NCBI RefSeq assembly: GCF_050908995.1
Contig: NC_135124.1
Location: forward strand, 9,982,001-10,046,000
Length of the DNA stretch: 64,000 nucleotides
Direction of reading: 5' to 3'
Source of the DNA: Andrena cerasifolii
Lineage: Eukaryota; Arthropoda; Insecta; Hymenoptera; Andrenidae
The notes beneath the pieces were generated by a model. That model saw only the letters and a list, made by a program, of their open reading frames with translations. It did not search any database and was not told the origin of the DNA. The stretch's first letter is position 1. Every line of letters begins with the position of its first letter. A program made the position numbers and the translations under genes. Shown in pieces: positions 37,648 to 49,665 of the stretch.

Positions 37648-37771
37648 CTTGGGGTCGAAGTTGAAGACCTGTTCAGGTTTCAGCGGACACTCGAGGCCGC
37701 ATTTGCAGGTTCCCACTGTCGTCAGGTACTCCTTCAGCTGATCCAGCGAACCCAGCGCTGTGCTGCTTGGA
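37648..37771 (-). CDS. sba: Internal coding exon: C-terminal half of the MBD of an MBD5/MBD6 (six-banded) orthologue
   Basis: The exon gives one base of a split codon plus 41 codons and ends in phase 0. The peptide starts PSSTALGSLDQLKEYL and continues through TCKCGLECPL to VFNFDPK. The CKCGLECPL block and the VFNFDP end are characteristic of the MBD in vertebrate MBD5/MBD6 and fly six-banded, and differ from MBD1-4 and BAZ2-type domains. The acceptor (minus strand) is TTCTGTTGCAG with a GCTAAT branch-like motif about 25 nt upstream; the donor is AAG|GTATGT. The N-terminal half of the domain (the GW-containing strand region and the Ser before PSS) must lie in an upstream exon, not found here. 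MBD5/6 proteins are nuclear; their MBD binds methylated DNA poorly and associates with the BAP1/Calypso-ASX H2A deubiquitinase complex (family knowledge). Residues 1-41 of the exon show no stop or frameshift. It is the only exon of the gene that I can support. Confidence 0.87.
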
Positions 37772-38670
37772 CTGCAACAGAATAAATAGAAATTAGCGAA
37801 CGAAGGAGAGCCCGGGAACGATGAAGGATGCGCGCTGAAAGATATAGTCACGAGTTGCGACGCGCGATAATCTTTCATCCCGCGGGTAATCGTATCGAAA
37901 CTTATCTCCGAATCAATCCTTCGTATTCGCGTCTATTTTCTCTCGGATCGGACCAGTTTAACTCGACAGGAATAATAAAAGGTACCGTTCTCGCCTTCTT
38001 ATCGTCCGTTTCCCATCGAGTTCTCGCCCATGAGACCTCCAGCACCGCGAGAGGGACGAGCTGGCGATATCAAAGATGAATCGACTCGCTCGTAAAGAAG
38101 GTGTAACAGGGAGGAAGAGGGTAGCCGATGTTTCGAGGGGATCGCCAAATAGGCGTTTCATAATTTCACCGGCCGCGTCGATGAAGCGCGAAGGGGGACG
38201 GTTTATTACCCACTGGCACCGGCTGTTTGGCGAGACCGGACAGTAATGGTCCGAGGACGTTTGACCAGCAACGAACGAATAACTCGGAGGGGAGCTTTGC
38301 CAATAATTCAAACTGGTCCTGAGAAACTGAAACGGTACCGTTGTCTGCACGGGGATGAATTACTGCGCTGCTTGGATTACTGGCACGTTCGCCGCGAGGA
38401 TATTTCACGGCGACGTCGAACCTCCGATATTCATCACGATTCTTCTGTTATTACTAAAACACAGCCTAATTAAATGCCAGGGGGCTGCCACTCTCATCTG
38501 CGATTCTGGAACAGTGTTCCAACCGCCACCTAGGCGGTTCCAATTTCTTCGAACTAAAATTCAATATGGCCGTGATCACGTGTTCGTGAGTCGTCCGTAA
38601 AGGCTGGAACAGACACATCAATCCTGTCAACAATCTCATCGAAACATAAGTTTTAGAAAATCAGTTTCAC

Positions 38671-39046
38671 CTTAGACCATATATACCTATAGACACGGCC
38701 TGCTCTATAGGAAGCCACGAGTCACAGTGAAGCAAAGATAACCGGCAAAAGTGACGTCACTTGTGGGCCAAAGATAATTCAAAATGGTGGATAGTACCTC
38801 ATACCATATATAAAAGTGAGGTTATATATTTTTCTGTGAATATTTTTTGAATTATTATTAATAAAGGTGCAAACATGTTGTATAAAGAATTGCAAAGGCA
38901 ATGATTAAATCGCATTTTCGGAAATATTTATACATCGCTGTAACTTCCATCATTACTTTGCCCACATGTGACGTCACGTAGATGATTTAATCTTTGCGCC
39001 AAAACAGTTATCTGAAGCCGTGTCTATAAGTATGTATGATCTTAAG
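38671..39046. mobile_element. 376-bp MITE inserted in the left arm of the composite
   Basis: The ends are CTTAGACCATATATACC and, in reverse complement, CTTAAGATCATACATAC, both running into TATAGACACGGC; both arms also have TGACGTCAC near TGTGGGC. It is flanked by AGTTTCAC (38,663-38,670) and AGTTTGAC (39,047-39,054), an 8-bp duplication with one mismatch. Removing it restores the uninterrupted AATCAGTTTGACAG found in the other arm of the host element. Confidence 0.85.
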
Positions 39047-39320
39047 AGTTTGACAGTAACAGGTATGTATATAGTTGAATATATATTTTGAATGTAGTAT
39101 ATGTCGTGACATATGTCGCGACATAGCTCTGTAAAAAACATTATAATTTAAAAAGATATACTACATTAAAAATATATATTCAACTATATACATATATGTG
39201 ACTGTCAAACTGATTTTATAAAACTTATTTTTCGATAGGATCCTTTGGATTACGTACGGTACTAGCTCGCCTCAATCAACAACTCACAAATGCCATGCAA
39301 AGCATATCAATGGCGTACAT

Positions 39321-39482
39321 AGGCTGGTTCAGACACGTCTAGTGTTTTAGTCGAGTAGCAAGTAATTTACTAATTTACCGCGTGTGGACGCTAAAGTTTA
39401 GTTGAGTAGTTTAATAAAATAATGGTGAATTACTAAATTACTCCCTACTCGACTAAATTACTGGACGCGTCTGTTCCAGCCT
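39321..39482. mobile_element. 162-bp palindromic element in the right arm of the composite
   Basis: AGGCTGGTTCAGACACGTCT at the left and, in reverse complement, AGGCTGGAACAGACGCGTCC at the right, each followed by TTTAGTCGAGTAG. A further single end of this type (AGGCTGGAACAGACAC) is in the left arm at about 38,604. No target duplication is seen. Confidence 0.7.
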
Positions 39483-41984
39483 GACGAGTCACGGACTCGT
39501 GATCGCGGCCATATTGAATTTTAGTTCGAAGAAATTGGAACTGCCTAGGTGGCAGTTGAAACACTGCCCCAAAATCGCAAATGAGAGTGGCAGCCCCCTG
39601 CTAAATAGCCGACTCGTGTGTTCCGTAAAATATATTTAGAAGCGCGCTTAAAATTGAATTGAACTCGGCAGATTCTGACGCGAGACCAACACCGACTGGT
39701 TCAAACGGTTTGCCCTCGAGGTGCGCCGGCGAAGTAAGAAGAAGCGTGCCCCGAAACGCTGATTAACACCTTCAATCTTCGCGCTCCGAACTCTCCGCGC
39801 CGGGTTTTTGCCCTCGTTAGCAGTTTCATTTCGCGCGGCCAGCGGGTGTAATTGAAATTCCGCAATTAATCCGGGGGCACGGGTCGTCATAACGACGGGA
39901 GGTGAGAAGGGGGAGGACGGCGCTCGTATAGAAAGACGAGTTCATCACCTATCGCTCTCTGACGTCCACCTGACGAGCAGCTAATTCGACGGAGGGACGG
40001 ACGGTGGATCTTCGGCTCCGACGGGTTCGGGTCTTGGATCAACGAGCTGAAACGTAGGCAGCCTAGCCGCTTGTATATTGATTACCCTATAGAGAGACAG
40101 AGAGACTTTGTTTCGAGGGGTACTTTGCAGCTTCCTAAACTAATAACCCCAGGCGCTTCATCCCGCCATTATAACCCCGAGGGAGGGCTCGCTTTTCCCG
40201 TCCCGGCGCCCCCTCCTCCCAGACCCCCTCCGCAGGAATTCTCCTGGCAATTATTTCTCGTGACAACAAGACGAATTCGTGCAGCCAGGTTCTCGCGCTA
40301 ATTTGCGCCGGATTCGATTTGTTCGTCGCGGTCCCATCTTGCCCCCACCCCTCTTCTCGCCCACCCTTCCCCGCAGTGAATTATGAAACGCATATTTCCA
40401 CCTCGTCGCGAGTTGGCCACGAATTATTATCGACCACGGGCAGGAAACTAAGGTGAAGCGTTTTATCCGCTGGTTTGTAGGGTGAACGATGTACCTAGTT
40501 GATTATCGCTGAAGGGGGTGGAGAAGTAGCTGGTGACTCTGCTGTGGTAGCTTTGTGGAAACGGGGCTGGCTTGTGAAATAGATTAATCGTGCACCCGAG
40601 TGGATTAATTGATTAGACACTATGTTTCCAGACAATGAGAAGAATTTTATAGTAGAATGAAATGTGTAACTCATCTTGTGAATGATTAAAGTAAAAGATA
40701 ATATATCGACAGCGATCTGTTTTTCTTTTATTTTTTGGGTCACTCTTTAGATTCTCATTTTAAAAAAAATTGTTATATATTTATTTTTTTTTCTGAAAGT
40801 AGTCACATTCATTTAAATTAGCTGGGCATAATAAGCTGGAACGCATTACGCGACCCCAGAGTTTACCGTTCGAAAGTTTTTAGGCGACAAACACACAAAC
40901 ACTCTCTACTTTATACATTAAGATACCTAGATATACCGCAACCAGTTATTTCGAATGTCGGCAACTACACCACAAAATTCGAATAAACGTAAACGGCGCC
41001 AAATTGGCCATTGCAGAGATAGAAACCCGATAATACCTACTTGCGATAGATACAAGGAATATGTTTGCAAAAAGCTCTCTACCTCCATTTGCAAGAACTG
41101 TCTTCGCTAATAATAAATTCACCATTTTGAAGTATTGAAAAAAAGTGTATTTCTAAGTAGTATAAATATGTATGACGCATAACCAATTTTGTAAATCACA
41201 AGTTATTTTGTCTAAGTACCTAGTTGGTAGAAGCAGCTATACATTTTAATTGTCGGCAATTCTAGTGTCAAGCGAATAACGAAGTCCCAGCAGTGTATAC
41301 CCGCTCGAGGAAAGTGCATGTCTGAAAGGGACAACGAACTGTTTTCCACGTTAAGATCGCGGTATGGACTGACTGTCAGTGTTGCACGCGTGCTGCTGAC
41401 AAGGCGTGACGTTACAACGGTCAGGTTCTCATAACCCTTGACTCGTGTCTATGCATGCACCCGATGCTGGGAATGCTGTCGACGCGTGGACTATGCTTAT
41501 CTGCGATCTATGAACGGTTTACCCTTCGCACAGGCTTTTTCCGCGAGAAACCGCGCCACGTGCTCGGCGGAACGAGAGCCGGACGCCTTTTGGACCGAAC
41601 GTGGGAAGCCGATCCTCGCTTCGGTTACGAACTCGGTCGAATTTCATCCTCTCTATAATCCTTTCGGCTGCTACGCCAGCCGCACGAGCAGCCGAGTATC
41701 CGCGGAAGCGAAGATCACCAGCGATAAATCGCGGAAGGCAGGTCGCAACGCTAGATATACACCGTCGCGTACCAATTGGAATTGGCTCGTAATTCGCGGC
41801 CATTCCGACGGATGGCTTCGCCCCGATAATTACCGCCGCGCGATAAATTTATGACAGCAATAATTTACGCGGGAACTGCGGCCGACTGGCTCGATAAAGG
41901 GTGATTAACTATAAAACGAAGCCCGCGGTGGCCCGGCGTGACACGCGGCCGTCTCGTTTATGCGCGATCGAATTTTAAATTATC

Positions 41985-41997
41985 GGGGGGGGGGGGG
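41985..41997 (+). repeat. G13 homopolymer run
   Basis: Thirteen G followed by CCC. Confidence 0.95.
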
Positions 41998-42589
41998 CCC
42001 TCGATTTTCCAGAAACTACCAGAACGCTCGCGTTCGATCCCATTTCGGATATGATTAACGAGAGGCTGGCGGCAGTAAGCGGGGTATTAAATGCTTGAGA
42101 CGGAAGTTTGCGCAGCTTAATGCCTTAACACGTCGCCGGCTGGTAACCCGTTAAGCGGCCAGAACGCTGGACAAAACGCTCCTCCGCGAGCATCCTCGGT
42201 TTCCCATCGACGGCCGAGGGTTGGCCAGGCTGCGTTCGGCCGCGGCACGAAACCACCGCCACAAATCAATAATCCCATTCGCAAGATCGTTCGTGCCCGA
42301 TCAATTTCGGTGTCCATTACGCCTCGAAGAGAGCGGTCTCTATCCGCGGGCCTGCGGCGCGATATTATCTGACGGAACGCGCGGCAGAAGATCGGGTGAG
42401 AGGGCAGGGGGGGGACCAGCGAGAGCCACGAAGCCAGGGGAGGGGACTAGGGGGTCGAATAATTTTCGACCACGAAAAGTGAAACGTTAACGGCGCCCGA
42501 TCACGAACCGCTCGTTTCCTTCGGCTGTTTTGCACTTTTGTGCATGCGAGTCGAACCGATCGGGACCGGCAACAATCCGGAGAGGGTAC

Positions 42590-42600
42590 GGGGGGGGGGG
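42590..42600 (+). repeat. G11 homopolymer run
   Basis: Eleven G in a row, 590 bp from another long G run. Confidence 0.95.
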
Positions 42601-45559
42601 TAGCGGGGAACCATTTCGCAAGTTGGATCAGGCGCAGATTGCAGTCATTTGCTGGCATAAATTGCACGGCCTGGCGATCGTCTCGCGCGGAGGAACGAGA
42701 GCCGTTATACGCGGTGCACGTCGAAAACGCCACGGATCGAGAAAAGATCGCAGAGTCCCTGGTGGCGCGGCGCCCTCTCGAGGAGCTCTCGCGGAACTAT
42801 CGCCGATGCCAGATCGGCCCGAGGCGGAGCTTCGACGATGATTGCTCCGCCGGTGTCAAGCTCGATCCCGATTCATTTGGCCGATCCTCCTTGGTATTCC
42901 GGAAGATCTCGAGCGGCGAGCTTCTCTCTGGAGCACGCGAACCGGGGGGTGATTACGTTCGGGTGGAGTATTGACAACGGAGGGGGGAGTAACAGACGGC
43001 GTTCGATACTCCATTCCGTGCCAACGGATTGATGCTTGGCCACTTTTGCTAGAATTTAATCAGTGTTGGTTAAATCTTGACGAATCTTTAGTGCATTTCT
43101 TACTCTATACTCTCTCCTTTTTTTTTTAAATTAATTTCAGGGGTAGTAGAGGTAATTCTAAGCGAAGGTGAGTGCTAGAAAGCGAGAGCTGGTAGGTTGT
43201 CGCGAGTGTGATGCAGATAATAACAGGAAGCGCGAGTTTTATACCTCCATGGCACGCTGAATTATGAGTAAACGTTCTAAACTTGCAAACGCTCGCATGA
43301 ATATTTATGACGGATTTGTTTCCCCCCGTAACTACGATCTTTCCCAGACTTTTTTACGACGGAACTTCGTTACACCAGAGTCACAGCTATCAACGGCAAT
43401 GTACGCATTAGGCGATAAGATTATCGGGCCCGCGTTCCGAGGCGCGCTGATAAGAGCGCATAGCGTGAATTCTTGCTGAACGTAGGCATAGGTTATGCAC
43501 GTCCCTTCTGCTGGCTATTGATCAGGTAACAATGGAACAATGAACCTTTCAGAGCAACGCGCGCAAGGAGGAGCTCTGTTACAATCCTTTCTCCGTCCAG
43601 CCGCAAACGTTTTGCCTTCTGACTCTTGTCTTCGCTTTTGCGTCACTCATTTTTCCACGGATCACTCTTAGAATCGTATCTAATGCGTCGTCGCCGGAGT
43701 GGAAATGTACAGCTGCTGGGAAAATAAGGAATAATTTGTCGCGACAAGGGACGCACAAGTGTTCCTTTAAAACGGTCGTGAAACCGTTGCTCCCTTCGTA
43801 AAGCGCGCGCCAGGTTTACGGCGGAGATTGAGATTAAAATAATTGTTTAACGGCTGGTACGCGTGTACGTCAGAACAGGTAAGAGCTTTTCAATGGCGGC
43901 GTATTCATTCCGTAGATTTATCGTTGCCGCGTGAAATGCTGTTTATAATGCTCGATCGATCATACGTTTGCATATTAACGCGCGCCGGCGTGCGCCCCTG
44001 CGTTTGGAAATATAATGAACAACAAACGGCGACGTTAAGTGACGTTTCGTATAAATAGAAATAATTAATGCCCGTTTCCGAAAGGTTAATCCGCCGGAGT
44101 GAACGATGAAACATTGTTCTGGTGGCGATTTATCGGCGCGATAATATAACGGGGATAAAATTAATTCTAGGGCGCGGGACTTAAAAGGTGGAATATCAAT
44201 TCGCGCTATCACGGTGCGCTGAAACGATGGAATAATATTCGCGCGTCGCAGCGCCGCGGAAAATATTTATTCTCGCCGGGGCGGAAAAATATTTGCCTTG
44301 GCGAGCGGTTTAAAATTGAAGCTAATGGAAATAAATACGACGAGCGCAGGCTCGACAACGGAAAGCAGCATGTTTATTACGAGAACGAGACAAACAGCTA
44401 AACAAAAAACATCCCCGCGCCGCGGGACCGGTTGGCGAAGTATTCGAGTCGTTTACCAGCCTGGATGAAAATATTAAACAGCAAATAAAATAAAATATCA
44501 GGGGGAGAGTGCATCTATATTCGACGACAGATTGCAAAGCAAAATCGCTAACGAGTTATCGACAACGTTCCCGGTAATAAACGTACCACTCAATTTTCAT
44601 ATTTACGCGGCTGACGATCGACTTCGTTTCGCTCTGATATTTGCAACCCTCGACGCATTCGAAGAAGCTCCCCCTTCGGCACAGTATCACTCTGCGCGCG
44701 TCGTGCACGTGGAAACGCCGTCTTTAAACCATCGACCAATTCCCTCGCGAAGAAGCATCTTCGGGGAATCGCTCGATGACAGCCGCAGACACAGCTGCGG
44801 ATGTGAAACAACAGTCTTTTAGCGAACGATCACGCGAGACGATCGACTGAACCGCAAATTGGAAGGAGCTGCAAAGACACCGAGGGTCTCGATTCAACTC
44901 GATGAATTCCATCGCTTCCCAGAGTCGTTATTCCTTGAGAATCTTAACGAACGAAACTATGAACTTCTACGCGGACCAAGCGCGTAATATAGACGCTACT
45001 ATGACCACTTGCAGAACGGGTGCAACACCATTTTTGACAGTTTTTATATTACGAATGTCTACACCGTTTTTTGGTGCACATTGATCCAAATTTTATTGCA
45101 AATTTTTAAACCAGCGCCCACTACTGTTTTGCGCAATATTTTTATTCTCAGCGTTTGCAGACTTGAAAAATTCGCCAAAAATAGAAATAAAAGGTTATCA
45201 ACTCAATAACTACTACTTACTGTATGAAAATATATATATTTCAATTAGTGTTCTGCTTTTGATTTTAAGTCGAGGCGATAATTTTATAAACAGTTTTTTT
45301 CTAATTTACTTAAAGTTGGTAAAGTCGAAGCTGCACCCCTCTCGCTGAAAGGTCCTCATTTCCTCGGGTGCAATGAGAAAGCTAGCAGAAGAGGGATCAA
45401 GGCGTCCGAGTACGGCCGTTTCTCTCTTTTCCCGACGAAGAGACACGCTGGTAATTCGAATCACCGATCGGCCGCGACACGCGATTAAACTAATTTCAGG
45501 ACACGCGAGCGCGAGGTGTCGTATTTTATTCGAGAGATTCAATTACAGCACGCCACGGG

Positions 45560-45596
45560 CCAGCCAGCCAGCCAGCAAGCCGTGCACCCCCCCCCC
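45560..45596 (+). repeat. CCAG tetranucleotide repeats followed by C10
   Basis: Several CCAG units (imperfect) lead into CGTGCA and ten C. Confidence 0.9.
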
Positions 45597-48547
45597 GCGT
45601 CCGCCGGGCCGACATAATTCTCCGGCCGACGGAAGGCGGAGTTGCTTAAGCGTGAAAACGGCATAATTCCCGCGAAAATTTAGGGCTTTATTTACTCGCC
45701 GCAAATGGAATTTTCCTGGTCGGCGTGCGGGGGGTTCTCCGTCGCGCAACGAAAAAAGAAACGAAGAGATTTCTGCCGGCGGCGCGGCTAATAAACAAGA
45801 CTTACTGCCAACTTTACGACGACGGGGGCCCCAGGTGCTCCGAGCACCCCCATGCGTCAGCCTCTTGTTCCAAGGAGCTTATCAATCGGCCGGGAGATGC
45901 AAACCACCGCGGCCCGGCGGAATTACGACAAACGACCGTGCAAATCAGCCCCCGAATTCCCCCGCAGCCACCGAGCTAGCTGCTGCCGTCCCCGTTTCCC
46001 TGACAAACTTTACGGGCCTTTAGCGATTCATTTAACGGCTGATGCGTACGCCTCGGAAGCGATACGGGGGTGACGCTTGTCACGGTTGCTTTCCAACAGA
46101 TAACGCGTCTCTTCCGGATGTGGCAAGCTTCGCGAACGTTTAAGGAAAAATAGGATCGACGCATAAATAGGGTCAAGGCACGTGATAGAAATTTCAGAGC
46201 TCAGACGCATTAATTAATTGAATTAGAGGAAAGGAAGCAGGGAATTGCGGCGTTCTATTTCGCTACGTTCTGAACGAGTAAAGGGGCCCTCTTGTGAATA
46301 TAAATCGCGCTCCGCATCTGTTGTTTCACATTAATGCTACCCGTGCACCGGTTCGCGAATCGGCAGCTCGGAATATCCGGGCCAGGAGAAAAGGAGATAA
46401 TCGATCGCGGAGTATCGGCGGTCGGTTAATTTCGCGTGATCGCCGGCAACCTCGTCTACGAACGAGCTACGAACGTAGCTCTCCTTTTTCACCGTCCCTC
46501 TTCCTCTCTCCGTCGACAATGGCCTGGCCGTGGTCCCGGTGATTATGGCTGGATGAAAAATACAACCGAGCCCGAGAGACGGGAGGGTATAATTATTATT
46601 GAAAACCAGCGACGGTCCTCTTTCCCTTTCGGCGCGCCGTTTGAAAAAAACCCACCAGCCGTTGAAAATTTCCCTTCTAATGAGGTTTATCGGCGAGAGG
46701 AGAGCTCCGAGACTTTTGAAAGGGACGGATCAACCCCGGCGGATCGCATCCGCGAGGAGGATTTAACGCGCGTCGTTTCCCGACGATCTTTCAAGCAATT
46801 TGTCGCGCGGAATCCGTTCGGCTAGACACAATCGAGCCGACGAATTAGGAATCTCGCGAATTACCTGCCGCGCGCGTGAATGAATCGCAGTGTGTTTATG
46901 TTATGTTCGGGATGAGGGAAATAAAGTTGAAAATGGTAGAGAGATATTTCTCTCGCTGAATTAACAAACCTCTGGTAAAGTTGCAGCGAGCACTGAACAA
47001 AGGGGGTGAAGCAGAAAGGGGCGCAAGAGGTTTAACTTCGATTAATGGTCTTTGGCGTGATGCTCTGTCGATGCGTCGTGGGTGGAAGAGAGGAAGGATT
47101 AGGAGAGAGAAAGAAACTAAGTAGCATGAACATGTGGCGAGTGTAGCTTTAGAGACCATCAAGCGTTTCGCTTTCCTCTCGTCCGTTCGGCCGAGCTTCT
47201 CGTTTCTCGCAACAGAGTATCTTTGTCTGTGGGCCTTGGTAAATCTGCGTATTATTAGCTTGCGTTATTGATTTATTATTTAATGGTCGACGGCCGCGCA
47301 AGCGCGGGCTAAATCGGGGTTAACTGCTCATTTGCTGGAGGTGCATTATGGTTTCTGCGTTTATGGCCCTCGCGGGAAAGGAGCGCGTGAAAGACGAGGG
47401 AAGAATGGAGTAACTCCGAGTGACTCTGTTTCTCCCTCTCTCTCTCTTCTGGCGTTGCGCGAGTAATACAGCTTTGAAAATATCGCTTTGTTTGTGGCAT
47501 TGCTGTTACTATGCCACTGTTTCGCGGTCTGTACGGCTTTGTGTTTGAGAGCTGAATCTAAATTAGGATCCCATCGAAAGCACAGAGATCCAAGTTCTAT
47601 AAATAATTTAACTTTTCTTAGAAAGCTTGGTAACGTAATATTGCGGAGTATTGCTAGGAATATTCTCAAGTATAATATAAAAACTACCTGCACCGATGCA
47701 ACGTCAAAAGGGGAATGGATTCCGGGAATTCTGTTTCTCACTGATCACCCCCCTGTTCTCCTGCGTAATATATAATGTTGCATTTTCTTTATCAGCATCG
47801 CGTATCTGGTTATACTTTGTTACATGCGCTACTTACATCGTAACACGAGATTAAGAGCAATATAAAACGAGGCTACGAAATGCTAGGGGAGCACCAAGGT
47901 CTTTATAAATAACTCTGCTCTTCTCCAACCCTTCCCGTCCCTTTCCTTTCTCAATTTATGTATCTCGAGGCATTACATTGGAAATATTACGGTGTTCGGG
48001 TTGCACTCGTTAAAGTATCGAGTTGCATGATTCATTATGCAATCTACCGACACTTCCTGCGAATTAAATTGCGCTAATAATTTTGGAATGCCGTTTCGCG
48101 AGCACTCCGAAGGTACAATTATTATAAAATGCCGACGTACGGACAAGTAATTGGACTGTCGTCTGTCTATGAAGTTTGTAAAATTAATTCCTATTCGCCA
48201 GCTTGTCGCGACGAACGCTGGCGTTGAAACGAGCAAGCTTGACAGACCGACGGCGTTACAAATTTAATTGTGCGACGATGATTCTTTCAAGGTGGTCCGT
48301 TGCATAATGAATACTTATTAGCGAAATACTGGCTCGAAATTCTGGCACTCACTGTTTCAATTTTAACTGGCATAATATTAACTCAGAAAATAAATGCCAC
48401 CACTACTTGCTTCTCCCACAAACCATTACTTCTTCATTTTGTACTGTATAAATCTACATTCACGCGTCAAAATATTTACCCACAATTATAAATCACTTTC
48501 TCACAATTTCTACTTACGCGGTGTTCTACTCCGACTAAATACAAAGC

Positions 48548-49081
48548 AGAAGGGTGAAAGTTGGTCAATTTTGGACCTGGCTGGAAACGAATGTTTTTAC
48601 AGGTCATAAGGAATCCGAAATGCATAATTATTTACCCTGAAGAGCATGGAAAAGTTATAAAAATAAGCGTAAATTCCGGATTGTCACCGTTAGTAAGAAT
48701 AATTCCAATAACAGACAATATTTGCCAGAAAAATAATAATGTTAAGAAACACAACTTGAGTTAATGTTTTATTGCGTAATGGTCATAACGACTGAATAAG
48801 CGAGCGTGGAGATTCGAGTTGCATTTCCCTTTCCTTGCTTATCTACCTTGTAACTCATAAATTACAAAAAATATCGAAAAAAAAACATTTAAATAAATGC
48901 TATACCGTTTCTGAAGGTTCTTTTTTAATATTCGCATATTATTAACGTTCCCAGTCACCTCCAGTGTAAATAATTATGCATTTCGTGTTCCTTAAAACCT
49001 GTAAAAACATATTCTGTAAAAAAACTTTCTTTACCCTTCTCTCCTAAGTAGGTCCAAAATTGTCCAATTTCTACCATTCTC
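48548..49081. mobile_element. Palindromic MITE, about 150-bp arms (534 bp)
   Basis: The left arm (48,549-48,705) and right arm (about 48,930-49,080) share, inverted, CAATTTTGGACC, ATGTTTTTACAGGT, TAAGGAA and CGAAATGCATAATTATTTAC. The middle is AT-rich. No target duplication recognised; the ends are only approximate. Confidence 0.75.
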
Positions 49082-49650
49082 CTGTAACCATTCCCATTCA
49101 AATTCCCCTCCATATAACACTCGTCTAACCCGGAGTTAAAGGAAGGAGCAAGGAACAGGGGATTAACCTCCAGAATCGATCGACGTCGAACGACCGTTTC
49201 CAGCCAAGATCCGTCGTAACGAAATCGTTCGACAGTTGTCCGAAACGAAATTTTTCACAAGTCCAGCTCGCGTGCCCGGCGCGGATTCGCATTAGGAGAG
49301 CGGCATTAAAGCCGAGTCACGTCCCGGTAGCTGGGTCGCTATCACCGAGAGAGAGTTCACGATTCAGAGGTAGAAACGGTTTGTTAGCCGGGGAAGAGAG
49401 GGAACAATCGTCGGGCGGCGATATAGGGGAACGGTTCGTCGGTTCGCAAGAGTTAATGGGGATCTCGTCCCAATTCCGATACAATGTGCTCCGTTGAGCA
49501 AAGAGGCCAACTCCGATGATGCGAAACGTACCGGATCCTTTCCGCAATCTGCTCGAATTGCTTCAAAAGAAACTCGGAAATAGTTGGTAGGGGAGGGCGG
49601 CGACAACAAAGGCAAACAAAATCACCCGACGAAAAATAATCAATCACGCG

Positions 49651-49665
49651 CCCCCCCCCCCCCCC
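49651..49665 (+). repeat. C15 homopolymer run
   Basis: Fifteen C followed by TCGCCCACCCCC. Confidence 0.95.

Larger units (their letters stand above)
38478..39600. mobile_element. Composite nest of palindromic elements with CAGGGGGCTGCC ends
   Basis: The outer ends CAGGGGGCTGCCACTCTCAT are inverted and the match continues for about 140 bp in each arm (shared TTCTTCGAACTAAAATTC and ATATGGCC). The CAGGG start and a weak 8-bp flank similarity (TTAAATGC / CTAAATAG) suggest a hAT-type element. Inner arms around 38,641 and 39,205 (ATAAGTTTTA, AAAATCAGTTTGACAG, TATATAGTTGAATATATATT) continue the palindrome. It is interrupted by the 376-bp insertion at 38,671 in the left arm and by the element at 39,321 in the right arm. 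Confidence 0.78.

Noticed and set aside
40910..40990. Minus-strand TATATCTAG followed by GTATCT, tested as donor of the upstream MBD exon
   Set aside because: In the phase required by the MBD exon the peptide reads ...TGCGISS, without the expected GW and Tyr residues, and the donor is weak.
45015..45345. AT-rich segment with GGGTGCA inverted ends
   Set aside because: Only about eight bases match, without target duplication; too little for an element call.
46436..46825. 129-codon frame with acidic and basic stretches
   Set aside because: No recognised domain, no acceptor or donor that defines an exon, and other frames are open in the same place.
49190..49210. Minus-strand GWKR reading, considered as the missing first half of the MBD
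   Set aside because: The following residues do not reach a Y-I-S type end and there is no donor that would join in the right phase to the exon at 37,771.
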